From Isoetes taiwanensis (taxonomy: Eukaryota > Streptophyta > Lycopodiopsida > Isoetales > Isoetaceae), in contig JAJEKV010000062.1 of NCBI GenBank assembly GCA_021234155.1, forward strand, positions 1,138,261 to 1,202,260: a stretch of DNA of 64,000 nucleotides. The letters are read 5' to 3'. Shown here in pieces: positions 10,740 to 22,540 of this stretch (position 1 is its first letter; the number at the start of each line of letters is the position of its first letter). The notes beneath the pieces are model-generated. The model searched no databases and was not told the origin of the DNA. It saw only the letters and a program-made list of their open reading frames with translations. The position numbers and the translations under genes were made by a program.

Positions 10740-13650
10740 GCCTCTACTAGGGTCCGCCAGCGAACCACAAACCCGGCCGGGTATGGCGGACTCGCCCGAA
10801 TGGCAGGGCGGTAAGGAAGGCGTGCATTTATTGCCGCTTCTTCAGGGAACCGCCCAGAGAACGAACCCTCAGAATGGGTCGGAATGGGAGGGCATGCCTG
10901 GCACGTCAGGTCATAATGGGAGGCAGGTGCATTTATTGTCGTCCTGCCAGGTTCCATCCAGGCGAACCCATTGTTAAACATTGTGTGGCGCCGATTTCGC
11001 ACGGATCCTGCGCAGACGCACGGGGGCCGCATAATATCGCGGATCTGGTTCGGGCCTCGCTTAATCCCCTCCACTCACGCTTTAAGTTCGAGTAAAATAA
11101 GAATGAAGAAGCAATGAGCAAATGCCTTCCTTCAAGCCTTCCTACTCCATTTTTGCTTGAGCGACCATGTCTTACTTAGAGGCATCCCCCGGCCACGGCA
11201 TGGATGAGTGTCTCCCCGCCGCTTTGGCCCGGAGAGCTTTGTTCTCCCATCCCCCGAATTTTATCGGGTAGCATTCTGAATGGTACCAACCGCACGCCTC
11301 CACCAAGCTAAGTCCTGAGTGTGCTTTGTTTACCATATTTTGTTTTGTTGGGGAATACCACCCATTTGGTGCCTCGCAAGAAGGGTGACCCGTTGAAAAG
11401 CCGCCGGGCCCCTACCGCGTGCCTGCAGGTGGATTTGCACTCCACTCTGGGTGTACTCACTGGCCGACAAGATACGCCGCGTGACCCCCGATTCGGGTTT
11501 GACACGCGATGGAGCTTCGGGGCCACCATCGTAGCCACCACGTTGCATTTTGGTGGCCCGCGCATTTATTATCTCCGCCACCGCCCGCGACAATCGGCGA
11601 GAATTGCGCATGCAGCGGTGTCCGGCGTGAGAGGGGCATTTCGGCGCCGAAGATCCCCGCCAAAGCCGCGACGAATGCCGGGGGCCGCCGCCGCATTAAT
11701 GTGAGAGATGCGTGGAAACAAGGCACTGATATCGCGCCTCAAGTAGCCAGGTCTCTAACCCCAGTATGCCCCCGCCGAGGCTTTTCCGAAAGGACCCGGG
11801 GCTATGTTGCATGAGGCCGGCCTACACGCCAGAGGCGGGGCGTGAGAGGATCTTGACTTTTCATGAAGGTGCATCGAAAGTCGAGCTAGTGCCACGGGTG
11901 GGTTTTGGGAAGAGGCCGAGACACATATGCTCTTTTCTCAATGGCCCGGGCCATTGCAGGAGGTTGGTCGGGGGCCATTTGCCCACAGGCTTGAGGCAAT
12001 GAGCTCCTCGGGATACAAGAGTCTCACCTAGGGTATGGTGTGGGTCCATCTTAGCCACTAATAGGGTCGGCATGAGGTCCACACTCCATCCGGGATCCCT
12101 CCTTGGGAGGAGAGTGCATTCTGTAGCCGGGGGATGAATTTGCATGGTATTGGGTAGGAACACCGAAGTTCGGTCAGGGGAGGTCGATTCGAGCTCCATC
12201 CATGGGACAGTCCGCCTGCCGTCCTATATGGCCACCCCTCCCTTCCATGTCGCCATGAGAGTGGTCAGACCAGCCTAGGGGCAGCCAGTCTGACTCCACA
12301 TAGTGAGGGATGCATGGTCGGGCAACGGGCATGGCACATACCTTGACCTCACCGTTTCGCCCGTCGTAATGTCGAGGGATTGGAGGCATGGATGAAGCCA
12401 GTAGCACGCGATTTCTTCATGTACCACCAGTGGAAGTTTTGACAGGGCACACCATCTAGAGCTACCGGGTGTGTGTACCCATTCGAGGATGGTCCCAAAA
12501 CCTACGGAAGGTGCCAGAGTTCCCGAAAGCACTTGCGCATCCGGCCAAAGTTGCGACTTCGTCCCTCTTCCGGGAGGAGGTTAGGGTCTTCACCCACTTT
12601 TTACCCGGCGGTCTGCCAAACCACCTTTGCTGCGGTGCGGCGTGGGCGGATAGTGTAGCTACTTGGATCTTTGGGAGGAGACCGCAGGGGCCCGGCATGC
12701 GTGCGGCTCATACCACGACCTCATCGAGGCTTGCACACCGATGGGCGGTGGGAGGAGGGACACATTCGAGTCTTTGATGAGGTACATCTTAAGGTTTACT
12801 TTGTATGCCATGCGTCGTTCCGCAGTGCTCTTTGGGCGCTCTGTCTGGCGCCTTGCGGCACATGTTGGAGAAGCGGACGTCGTGAGTTCTTGATGATGGA
12901 CCCCGTATCTATCACGACTATGTTCGGTCGGTCACAACGCGTGCCTCTCCTGAAGTGCATGTCCTTCTTCCTGCTGAGCATCCTGACTGGGGTACACTCC
13001 GTCTGGTCCTGGCCCCGCTCTCGTCACAAAGTAAGTAAGCCGCATGCGTCATTGCTTTAGTTTCAATTCTAAAGGTCATTTACGCCTTGAGCGTTACTCG
13101 ATCTTTACATCTTTGGCGTCTGATGGTCATTGGATGCTTATTGCCCTCATACGAGGCAGCGGACTGCGCGCAAACTGGTGGAGCGCAGATGGCGATCATG
13201 CGGTGGTGGTGCTTCGACAACTGCCTACCCGTCTCGGTAGATGCGCAGCATCCTCCTCCGCTTGGCTTCATTGAGTGTTTCTTGTGGTCTCCACTTCATG
13301 CTAAGCCCTTGTGCTCCATTGTGGCGATCTCACGCACTCTCTTGCCCACGGTAGCGACTGACTGGGTCTTGGCGCGACAGGGAACGCCGGGTTACATCCA
13401 GGGCGGGGTGCCTTGGCGTATATCGCGACCAATGAGTTTGCGTTGCCATTAATGCCGCTGGGGATTCGCTGGCCGGAGGGTATGCCACCTCGCACGCCAT
13501 TCGCGATACCCACCCCGCCACTCGTGGCCAACAGGGGGTTATTGTGTTCCGCTGGGCCCCTTGCCCCTTGCCCCCTTTCCACGTCATTTTTTGTGTTCGG
13601 CTGGGGCGGAATTTCTCGGGTTCGCTTGGAGAACCGGTTGGTTCGGGACG
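10740..13650. other. GC-rich block of unknown nature
   Basis: Composition rises abruptly from AT-rich to strongly GC-rich with many CCG/CGG words and falls again at 13680. GCATTTATT/GCATTAAT words recur near 10827, 10929, 11562 and 11691. Many overlapping frames are open on both strands, as expected from GC richness, and no domain is readable. It could be a decayed and error-laden retroelement or gene. CAG/CTG-type corruption would hide any frame. Confidence 0.45.
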
Positions 13651-13677
13651 AGTCAATTTTGGGAGCCAATAAAGTGG

Positions 13678-13890
13678 GCGTATATGACATATGATATATG
13701 TCATATATGCAATAGATATGTGACATATGATATATGTTATGACGTATCATATATAGGAGATATATGAGATATGATGTATATATTATGATATATCTCATAT
13801 ATTAAAGATATATGAAATTTGTAACATATATATGACATATCTTATACATATCATATCATTATAAATACTATCTATCTATCTTATATAGTC
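13678..13890. repeat. TA-rich palindromic tract
   Basis: Irregular repeats of GATATATGTCATATAT-like words, many self-complementary, ending in a TATCTATCTATC run near 13870. Confidence 0.85.
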
Positions 13891-14679
13891 TGGAAGGACG
13901 ATCGTTTGAGAGTTAAGGCATTGTGGGCGTTGATTTGGCCACGCATGCAGATGATGTACCGAGTTGCCCGGGAGGATGAGGACATCGGTTCGTGTGTGCC
14001 TCTGTGCCTTCTTGCCTATCCCGTTCGGGGGTCTAGCTAATCCGGCATCCCTGCGGGCAGGCGAACGCCTGCACTATTCCATCTGGATTGTGGAGGAATT
14101 GTGTAGCTCGGTTGATGTTTTGCTTAAGAATTTTGTGAAGCCCAGTTGCGAAGTTGTTCTGAGTTAGTTGCAGATGGATATGGCTATCAACAATTTTGCT
14201 GCAAATTTGACTTCGTTCTTTTGCTTGCCGGGCGTGAGAATCGAGAGGGATTTAGCTACGGGTTTTGTGTGCAGGTTACGCTTGCACCTCACGGAGTTTA
14301 CACCATCTTTGATGAATAGGTCTATAACCATCTCTCGGCCGAATCAATTGCTCAAAATTTTCCTAGGGTTTTGCTTTCGAGGGGGCCACGTTTTTACAAA
14401 TCCGATGCCATTTATCTATCGTCGATTGGGACTTGCTTCTACGGGTAAATTACTCTATTCCCTCTTGAATATGGCGGTTTTATGCGATTAGAATGGGTGA
14501 TATCTTGGCAAATGCAAATGTGAGTGAAGGTTAGTTGGGTTTTGCATTCTAGGTTGTTTGGTTTATGTTGACAAAGGCATCCCAATCTATATTCCATCGG
14601 TTTGTAGTCCACTAAGTTCTCTTGGTGTAGTTATTGTGATACTCCAGCATGATCTTGTTTTTAGGTATGGATCTAAATG
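13891..14679. other. No gene seen
   Basis: A frame at 14168-14491 is open for 107 codons, but no family is recognised and there is no supporting duplicate or signal. Confidence 0.4.
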
Positions 14680-15447
14680 CTGGTACTGATGGCAGCAAGG
14701 GCAAGCCTATGGTTTAGAAATGAATTCGAGAAGCATTGATGATGCCGCGGCCATTTCTGGATATGTTGTGGTGTACATGAATTTATTCGGATAGAATTAT
14801 CGGAATATGGCCACAATGAAGTGAGGAAGAATTGGCTAGATCCGGATGTATGATATCTAGAAAGGCTGTTAATGCGAAATGCAGCAGTCGTGGGCATGCA
14901 TATGGTACTGCATTGGTTATACAAGAAAGTCATGGAGCTATGATCAATGAGACTAGATAAGAACGTTGCAACAAGAATCGAGCTGTCGAGGGTTTGGAAG
15001 AATTGATTCCAAATAAAAGCAACAATAATGTAAAATAGATGCATGAATTCAGTTTAAAATGCATGAAATATACGATTCAATAGGATATTTTACATGAAAT
15101 CGGTCATATTCAATAAATGCTGTGGGGATGCATCTATTTGCTACAGGTTTCCTGCTTCTAATATGCCAGAGGCCTATGGGTGCTGCAAATTATCTGAAAA
15201 ACGGCCGGTTTTGGGCATACATATGATCGCATTGGATATACAAGAAAGTCATGGAGTTATGATCGGTGAGATTATACAAGAACACCTTTGCAACAAGAAT
15301 CGAGCCATTGGTCGGATCCTTGGTGGGGCAAGCTCGTGTGTGAAATTAGTTGAGCAATCGATACATGCATGGAGCAAAAGTGAGGCGACACCGGAATGGA
15401 AGCCATGGAGAAATATTTCTATCTCCAGCGAACTCTTTAAGGTTTGA
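14680..15447 (+). pseudogene. Duplicated gene fragment of unknown family
   Basis: Two related stretches (about 14885-15000 and 15205-15330) share TATACAAGAAAGTCATGGAG and CAACAAGAATCGAGC. Both can be read in phase as I-Q-E-S-H-G followed by M-I. The second stretch lies in an open frame 15094-15447 (117 codons) that ends in a Trp/Ser-rich tail. The first is interrupted by stops. This suggests an old tandem duplication of one coding exon. I do not recognise the protein. Confidence 0.35.
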
Positions 15448-17389
15448 GGCATTTTTTCAATTTTGAGTTTGGACAAGAATAGATATGACTATGGAAGATG
15501 GTTTATGAGTTCTTTGTAAATTTGCTTGAAAATTATTTGCTAGTATTATATATAAATGGACTTAGTATGGGTGATTCATGCATTGGGCTAGTAAATTTTT
15601 CTGAATAATCTTGAAGATCAGATTTCTTTAGGCCTTTGTCCGAATATGAATGGCCATGGGCGCATCGCATCGGTTAGAATCATTAAAAAGTGTCAACGGT
15701 AAGTATTCGAGGACGCATGTGGCAAAATGTTTACCACATCCGGAGTGAAGATCATGATAAAAGCTTTTAATCGATTGAGGCAAACATATAATAATGGATA
15801 GCGATTTTTTAAGCGGTTCTTGATAATATTAAGTAGCATGTGTGACCATGCAAACCGCATTTTACAAGCATGCTTGTTTTTTTGGCATATGGATGCTTGA
15901 GACAATACTTTGCTTTTTTGAATAGTACAGATATGTGCAGACGCGCTATTGTAAATCTATCCTGCATTCATGATATTGCATATAGCTAAGAATATGTTTT
16001 TCTTAACTCTAAGGCTTAAAGTATGGTTTCTTAGACGGGTGCAGCAATTTGCATAATGATGATTAAGGCGAATTATGCAGAATATATGGCCGTTGCATGG
16101 TAGATTTCTGCATGGTAGAAATCAACAAGCCTCGGGATGGTGGGAAAAAGATGTTGGTCCTTTGAGTAATAATTGCTAGGCTCCATTGGGTAATATTTGC
16201 TTTGTTTCTGATTATTAACAGCGACATAAGGATGTTCTTGAGTGCACGGCATTTTTTGCAAAAAAAGTGGAGCCAGTAGATGTACATGAGAAATAAACAA
16301 AATGCATATTAAACAGTTTATGTCCTTTTTGCATTTGGTTAGATCTGAGCATTTGGAGATATTTAAGCCAATTCATAATTGCTTGGGCATGTAGTTATGC
16401 ATTTACAATTGAATAGCTATAAAAATTGGAGAAGTCTTCTTAGTATTTGCAGGTCTAGATCTTTGTAAGGAGTATTAGATTACCGTGGCTTTAATTCATT
16501 TATGTTGGAGAAACATAAAGGCTGCTGCATGGTAGCTGGTCTATCGATGGCAGTGACGAGGAATTATTGGCTGCTATTTATTGCTCTTAAGCATTCCATA
16601 CTGATTCTAAAGGGCTCTTAAATGTGAAGCTTCACGAGACACAAATGAGAGGCGTTTGGAAAAAGGGCTTTTTGCATGAAAATTTGGTTTCGACCTTTCT
16701 TCAAATAAAAATTTATGACTAAAAATAGACATCTCTTGCATGCCTTTTATTAGGAAAGAGGCCTCCAGACCTCGTTGTGTATGCTTAAGTCTTTGTTTTT
16801 TAGCATGCATGCTAATCTAATGGCTGCATGTGAGTTAAGTGTGTTGGCCAGAGTAAGGCAACATGCTTTGATGGATGAATAAACCTAGCTATTATGTTTA
16901 TGATTACATGCAAGGTGAAGGGCGAAAAGCTCAAGAAATCTAAAGCTTACCTGTTAGTGACTTAGGCTCTTACCCTTCTTAGGCTAAGCGTCCTCTGGTT
17001 TCCTTTGAGGGTAGCGGGATTTCTTGCTCCTCTGTGTGTTTTCCATTTATTCAAGTTGGAAAAGCTACAAGACAAGATGACATCAAAGATACAATTTTAA
17101 CAAGTTTGTTGAGCTCTACGGTGCTGATTTGAAATATCAGGAACAATTCTGAACTTTATTTTTATGATTATGTTGTTCTAGAATCAATTATGAACTCTTT
17201 TGAAGGTAAAAATGACGTATTGTACAAGAAAATGAATTAAATTGACAAAAGAAAACTTTGTCTATTATAGAGCGTGGTAGATTCTTTGCTTTGATAAATA
17301 TTAACCATTTTAAGGCTTAAGTCAAATTTGCTTTTGTTTTGGCTAAAAATTGCATATTGGCTGGAAGTGGTCTTTGCAAAAGTCCATGG
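15448..17389. other. No gene seen
   Basis: AT-rich DNA with only short frames. It is the left flank of LTR element P. Confidence 0.5.
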
Positions 17390-17394
17390 AAGGT
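17390..17394. repeat. Target-site duplication of element P, left (AAGGT)
   Basis: AAGGT immediately precedes the LTR start TGTGACG and recurs at 29762-29766 after the 3' LTR end CGTCACA plus two A. Confidence 0.65.
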
Positions 17395-19769
17395 TGTGAC
17401 GTTCAGGGACGATTATACGTCCGGGGCGATATCTTTATCCCCACCGCCAATCCACGCGCATATACCCCACTCGACCCGACGTGTGCGCTAACGTGTAGCC
17501 AGTGGGTAGCCCTAGGGGGCAACGTGCCAGAAATATGTGCAACTATTAATGTGCACATTTTCCAATGTACACATTAATGTGGGCACACATTTCCATGTGG
17601 TCACTTGATGCCAAGTGGGCCACACCCATAGGTGCAATTAATGTGCACATTTTCCAATGTACACATTAATGTGGGCACACACATTTCCATGTGGGCACAT
17701 TTTTGCCACCTAGCCATTAAAGGCAAGTGGGCCCATTACCATTATCCCACATGCCTAAAGGGGGGATAATTGGAAACCCTAGCCAACCCCTTGTCTATTA
17801 AGGAGGGAAACCCCTAACTTGCCCAATTTTCGTTTCTAGGGTTTTAGAACTGCTCGGTTGCCTCAATGACCAAAACCGCCTCCCGGACTGCACGAGAGGT
17901 TTGCACCATTGGTTTCCCCTTGATTCGGCGTTTTGGCCGGGATGGTCGAGCTCAGTCGGGAGGAGCCACTCAAGGATGGGGTATTTGGCCAATTAGATAG
18001 TCTAAACCCTATTTGGTCCATAGAATCGCAGTAGGTTTAGCCTATAAAAATTGCCCATAGCAGCCTTCTAGATCTCTAGATACCAACCTCTAACTAAAGA
18101 ACCTAACTTTATGATGTAGATTAGATATAGTTCTTTAGTTCTTACGTGATGTATGTGGATGATGTATCTCTATGAACTCCTTGTATTGGGAAGGGGGTAG
18201 AGACCCAAAGCTTGGTAGTAGATGCTCTTAGAGTAGCCTCTCTAGCACACTATAGATTCGCCTGTACAAGAGCCACACCCGGGTTGTGGGTGAAGGGGCG
18301 GGCCGGCTAAGAAGGAGGTTCATGTCCCCGACTCTGAAAGATCCCTCCGGTGTGTAAGGCCTACCGGGGATCATTGTGACTAGGTCTAATGGCTCACCAC
18401 CGAGTGCGGGTGAGGCATGGACTCAACACCGTGAAGTGGTGGTGTACACTTTCAAGTGGGTTCGGTCGAATACGAGGCGGTGGCCCTCTAGTCACCTTGA
18501 GTCGGCATGTAGACTTACGGAGGGAGTGATCCTTCCCCGCCCCATCGGGGGCGGGAGGATGAAGCCCGGGAATAGCCCTTACGGCTATGCATCCGGCGGG
18601 CTCTGGTCGAGGTCCCGGCGGCACCGACCTACTCGCAAAGTGTGCAATGGGAGGGGCGGATGGAGTGGACAACCCTATGCCATGTTCATATGCCCCCCAA
18701 TCCATTGCCATGAATTGGCATGCGCAATGAACTTCGGAGACCCCACCGTCGGTCATCCCCTTGAGTCAAGGAGCCTTGGGTAGAACTCCCATATGTATTG
18801 TGCTCACCTTGTTTATGCATGATGATGGACCAGGGGATAGGTTCAATATCAGTATACGCTTTTATAACGCGTCGCATTTTTCGTTTGATACGGCACAAAT
18901 TTGACGTTTAATATCGCCAAAAATACCTGGCTAAAAATTTCTGGCTGCGGAAACTTTTCAGCGTAGTTTAAACAACTCGGTTTAAACGCCAAGTCCGGTT
19001 GGCGTGAAGCGGTTTCAACATTGCACGCCGAAATAGTTTCAGCGAAATGAAATGAACTATTTAAACGGCCGCGAAAACATCTTCGCTGCAGTTTAAACAA
19101 ATAACTTCAGGCAGTAGTTTAACGCCACCGAATATATATAGAAAACTTTCAAGTAGTTTAAAACTGCGTCGCTATCTGAAACCGCCTTCGTAGTTTAAAC
19201 GCGAAAAGAATGTTTACGCCAACAAAAAGTTTCGCTGCCGTTTATCCTTTATACTGGGCGATCAAAAGAGCTCTCGCCGTAAGTTTAACATTAAGGCTTT
19301 CAACCCGAAAAGCCCATGAGGGGATTCGCTGCGTTTAAAACTTAGACTTCGCTACGCTGAAAGAAAGTTCGCTAGAAGTTTAAACAGAAGGTTTTCGCTT
19401 TACCAAACTTTTTTCCTACGGGCTAGTATTAAATACAAAAAATACCGTGATTTTCCCAAAAATATGTATTTTGCACTTTATACGCCCCCAAAAAATAGTT
19501 TCATACGCATTTAACCTATCCTCGTGATGGACCACCCCTCGAGGTGGATATGTGCTTATGTTATATAATCGACATGTATGTTTACGCCCGCAGCCTAGGT
19601 AGGCCCCGAGGGGAGGCGGGGTAAAATGACCCCTTCACTCTTCCTTTGGAACCGAACCAAATAGTTGCGGTGTTATGTGGAGGGCCCACAGATCAACATG
19701 GAGCTGGTATGGGGAGGAACTCCTGTTTGTATACGGTGAGAGCACCTTATAACAGTAGGGGACGCCACG
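17395..19769 (+). repeat. 5' LTR of element P (contains MITE)
   Basis: Begins TGTGACG and ends just before the primer site. Without the 18833-19524 insertion and its target duplication it is about 1.67 kb, like the LTRs of element M. Its proximal part has repeated AATGTGCACATT and AATGTGGGCACACA words. Many differences from the 3' LTR fall at CAG/CTG/CCGG sites. Confidence 0.85.
18833..19524. mobile_element. MITE-like element nested in the 5' LTR
   Basis: The 3' LTR lacks this 692-bp segment. It is flanked by TGATGGACCA at 18823-18832 and 19525-19534, a 9-10 bp target duplication. Its ends are inverted (GGGGATAGGTT at the start; AACCTATCCTC at the end). The duplication length fits Mutator-like non-autonomous elements. 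The interior repeats TTCGCTG and AGTTTAAAC words irregularly about ten times and has no open frame of note. Confidence 0.82.
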
Positions 19770-19770
19770 C

Positions 19771-19782
19771 TGGTATCGAGCC
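19771..19782 (+). other. Primer-binding site of element P (tRNA-iMet)
   Basis: TGGTATCGAGCC directly follows the LTR. It is one base short of TGGTATCAGAGCC, the complement of plant initiator-Met tRNA 3' end. The missing base falls in CAG. Element M has the intact form. Confidence 0.85.
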
Positions 19783-19972
19783 ATGTTCTTGGAGACCAAG
19801 AGCAAAGCACCGCCATGTTCCCGTGAGTACTAACTTGATAGGATCCTTAAACCTCGAAAAATGGGAAAATTTTTTCTCATTTTGTAGTTTATGCTAAGCT
19901 AGTAATGATTAAAAGGGATAAAAACGAAGAAGAAGACTAAAATTGGTGAGCCAACATCCAAAAAGGAGGGTG

Positions 19973-20043
19973 GTCTCACACGTCGCCGCGCCAGACAGGA
20001 AATGAGATTTTCATTTTCGGGCCTGGCGCATAACGTGTGAGAC
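19973..20043. repeat. Palindrome P1 in element P leader
   Basis: Starts GTCTCACACGTCG and ends CGTGTGAGAC, with internal CGCCAG/CTGGCG and AAATGA/TCATTT complementarity. It is a roughly 70-base hairpin, one of four in this element and three in element M. Confidence 0.85.
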
Positions 20044-20178
20044 ATTCAAACTAAAAACACACCAAAAGTTGTAAATTGCAAGAAAATAACTTGATAATTC
20101 TAAATTAGAGCTAAGAATCAAGAGAATTAGCATGTTACATGTTCAAAAAGTACAAAATTTGGTAGTGGGTCCCACCAT

Positions 20179-20244
20179 GTCTCACACGCCGCCGGCCAGA
20201 CGTGAAATGACTTTTCAAAATCGGGCTAGGCTAACGTGTGAGAC
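20179..20244. repeat. Palindrome P2 in element P leader
   Basis: Same GTCTCACACG...CGTGTGAGAC hairpin as P1, with more mismatches. Confidence 0.8.
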
Positions 20245-20320
20245 CTTGCTTAATTAGGGTGTTTTAGATGTTTTAAGCACCCCAAAAAGGTAGTTTAAAA
20301 GTTGACCTAAAATTGACACC

Positions 20321-20545
20321 TATAAATAGACCTAGACCCCTCCCATTTCCGCGTTCTTCCCTTAGAAGCTTGCTCGTGTTCGCCAAGGCGATCTTCTGGC
20401 GCCTAGCTCCGATCGACGAACAAGCAAAATGATGGCCCAAGACAAAACAAACCGCCCGAAGCCTCGCGGGGAGCGAATCCTCCAAATGCACGGTTCTCGC
20501 CTTTTGAAGGAGAGTCCTTCAGAACGCTTTTTTCCGAAGGCTTAA
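20321..20545 (+). other. Internal promoter-ORF unit 1 of element P
   Basis: TATAAATAGA at 20321 is followed by a leader with a GGCGATCTTC word and an ATG at 20429 opening a 38-codon basic frame that stops at 20543. It parallels unit 2 at 22279-22540 (two hairpins, TATAAATAG, GGCGATCTTC leader, small ORF). The product is not recognised. Confidence 0.4.
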
Positions 20546-21833
20546 TCTTCTTCGAAATAAGATGCAGGATCGGATCGGAGCGCACCACACCGGAGATCAT
20601 AGACGATTTACCCACTGCACATCATGCATCAAATCCTCGAGGAGATCGCAGAGGAGGAGGGAAGGAGCAGGGAGCAAAGGGAGCAGACAGGGCAGCCAAT
20701 AGCCGAGGAGCAACACCAGACTGAGACCCACATGCAGGAGGAGCAAGGGAGAGAAGAGCAAGAACACCAAGCTCACCCCGGATGAGGAAGCCGATCTTGC
20801 ACGCTTCATCGCAAGTATGAAGCCAAAGAGCCGCCACGGAGCAGAGGGATCTAAGAGTCGGGAAGACGACCCGACCACAAAAACGCCAAAGAAGAGAAAG
20901 GCCAAAGCCATCAAGGCAAAAGCGGCGTGAAACTTGTGAAGGTCGGGAAGCGAAGGGGTAGGGCCCGGCCATCAACTTAACCATCAAGCTTAAGAGACCC
21001 CGCCTTCCACCGACGACATTCGGACGACGATTACGCCCCTCAACCCGAGGGGGCGAAGCTCTTCAAAACCCCCGCCTGCGGAGAAGGAGGTACCCGGCGG
21101 TGTGGCACCCGAGGAAGATCAGTCCCGCAGACACCGGGCCCCCACCTTTCCAACGGATAGGGTTAAAGCCCCGCCGACCACAACGGAGGGCACGGATAGA
21201 CCCGGCCAAGGTCTATCGAAGAAGATCAAGGAGCACAACGCTACATGGTGAAGTGGGAGGCATACAATGCCTACCATCATCGAGCAATGTGGTAAGAACA
21301 ATCGGCAGGCGGACATCCCACAAGAAGTCGACCTTGAAACCACCGCCACCCAGCCCAAGCCTCCCCGAAAGCACCGTGGAAGAAGCGGAGCAAGAAGAAG
21401 AAGTTGAGGACGAGAGCTCTCAAGGAGATCCGCCACTTCCGTTAAGAGTTACGGGACTCTTGATCCCGGGCGCCGTTCCGCCGGGCTTAGTCCGTGAAGT
21501 CATGCAGAATACAACACGGACATGCGAAAGTAACCGACGAATGTTGTTTGTGCCTACAGTGGAGGCGCAGAGGCAAAGATAGTGCAAAGATTTTGAAGAT
21601 TCAATGGCCCGCACAATTGCACGCCAAGAGGGTTACCCTCATGAGGCGGGATATGTATCTTGCGGGCACATCAAGGGAGAACGCATCTTGAAACCTTTTG
21701 TAAATAATGAACATTTTTTAATATAAAGAATTTTTGTGTAGATAAAGCGTCAAATCTTGTTTAAATAAGTTAAGATATTGATTTCTAGCTTTTGTTTCAG
21801 TTAAATTGGAGCTTTGAGCAAAATAGAGACGAT
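20546..21833 (+). other. Decayed coding-like region of element P
   Basis: A Glu/Gln-rich frame starts near 20622 and is broken repeatedly. A basic, Lys/Arg- and Pro-rich stretch follows to about 21690. No domain can be assigned. It could be a pre-gag ORF or captured sequence. Confidence 0.4.
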
Positions 21834-21899
21834 GTCTCACACGTCGCCAGACGTAAAATGAGATTTTCATTTTCTGGGCCGGGCATAACGCGGTGAGAC
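21834..21899. repeat. Palindrome P3 in element P
   Basis: GTCTCACACGTCG to GGTGAGAC hairpin. The DNA after it (GTGCCCAAAACAGCTCCAAA) matches the flank of M2 in element M, so its position is conserved. Confidence 0.8.
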
Positions 21900-22031
21900 C
21901 ATGCCCAAAAGTGCCCAAAACAGCTCCAAATCGACCAAATAAGGGGTCAATTCTGCCTAACTCGACGAGTTTAGTGGAATTACAGCCTTAGATCACCCAA
22001 ATTGAGTAGGTCTAGCCCAATTAGGACCCAT

Positions 22032-22098
22032 GTCTCACACGTCGCGCCAGGACAGAAAATGAGATTCTCAAAATCGGTCTGGGCGCAACGTGTGAGAC
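22032..22098. repeat. Palindrome P4 in element P
   Basis: GTCTCACACGTCGCGCCAG to GCAACGTGTGAGAC, the best preserved of the four. Equivalent to M1 in element M. Confidence 0.82.
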
Positions 22099-22278
22099 CT
22101 CGCACCATTTTCTTCACCAAATGATCTCCAGTTTGCTGCAATAGGTTCATTAGTTGTTCTTAGCATGCTTTAAACCAAAAATTAGCCTCCAAACACTCAA
22201 TTGCACCTCCTAATAGGTCAATCGCCCAACTCAAATGGAATTCTAGGTCATCCAAAAATTAGGGTTTTCCACTTTTCT

Positions 22279-22540
22279 ATAAATAGATCCATCATTTTTC
22301 ATTTGGCACCCTGCAAGTTTGCTCTCCACTGCTTAGGCGATCTTCCAGCTCCCTGAGGCGCTTCTACATCCGTCTGTTACTCCCTTCTTCGCTAGATCAA
22401 TGGCCACTGCTGACTTCAAGCGATGGTACAGCGCCAGTGCCCATGCTGCCGAGGCGGATGTCAACGACATCTTCCAAGTCTTTGGGAAAGAAATTGATAT
22501 CCAAGCCACGCTAAATGCAACCCCAAAGTGCAAGTGCTAG
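22279..22540 (+). other. Internal promoter-ORF unit 2 of element P
   Basis: TATAAATAG at 22279, a GGCGATCTTC leader, then an ATG at 22400 and a 46-codon frame (begins MATADFKRWYS, ends PKCKC) stopping at 22538. The TATA-to-ATG spacing is plausible for a plant transcript. The product is not recognised. Confidence 0.4.

Noticed and set aside
11321-13450. Several 80-130-codon frames on both strands in the GC-rich block
   Set aside because: High GC lowers stop frequency on all frames. The frames overlap on both strands and show no domain or splice support.
21230-21300. Chromodomain-like stretch (RYMVKWEAYN) in element P
   Set aside because: Only a short V-K-W-x-x-Y resemblance, in a frame with stops on both sides and in the wrong place for a chromointegrase.
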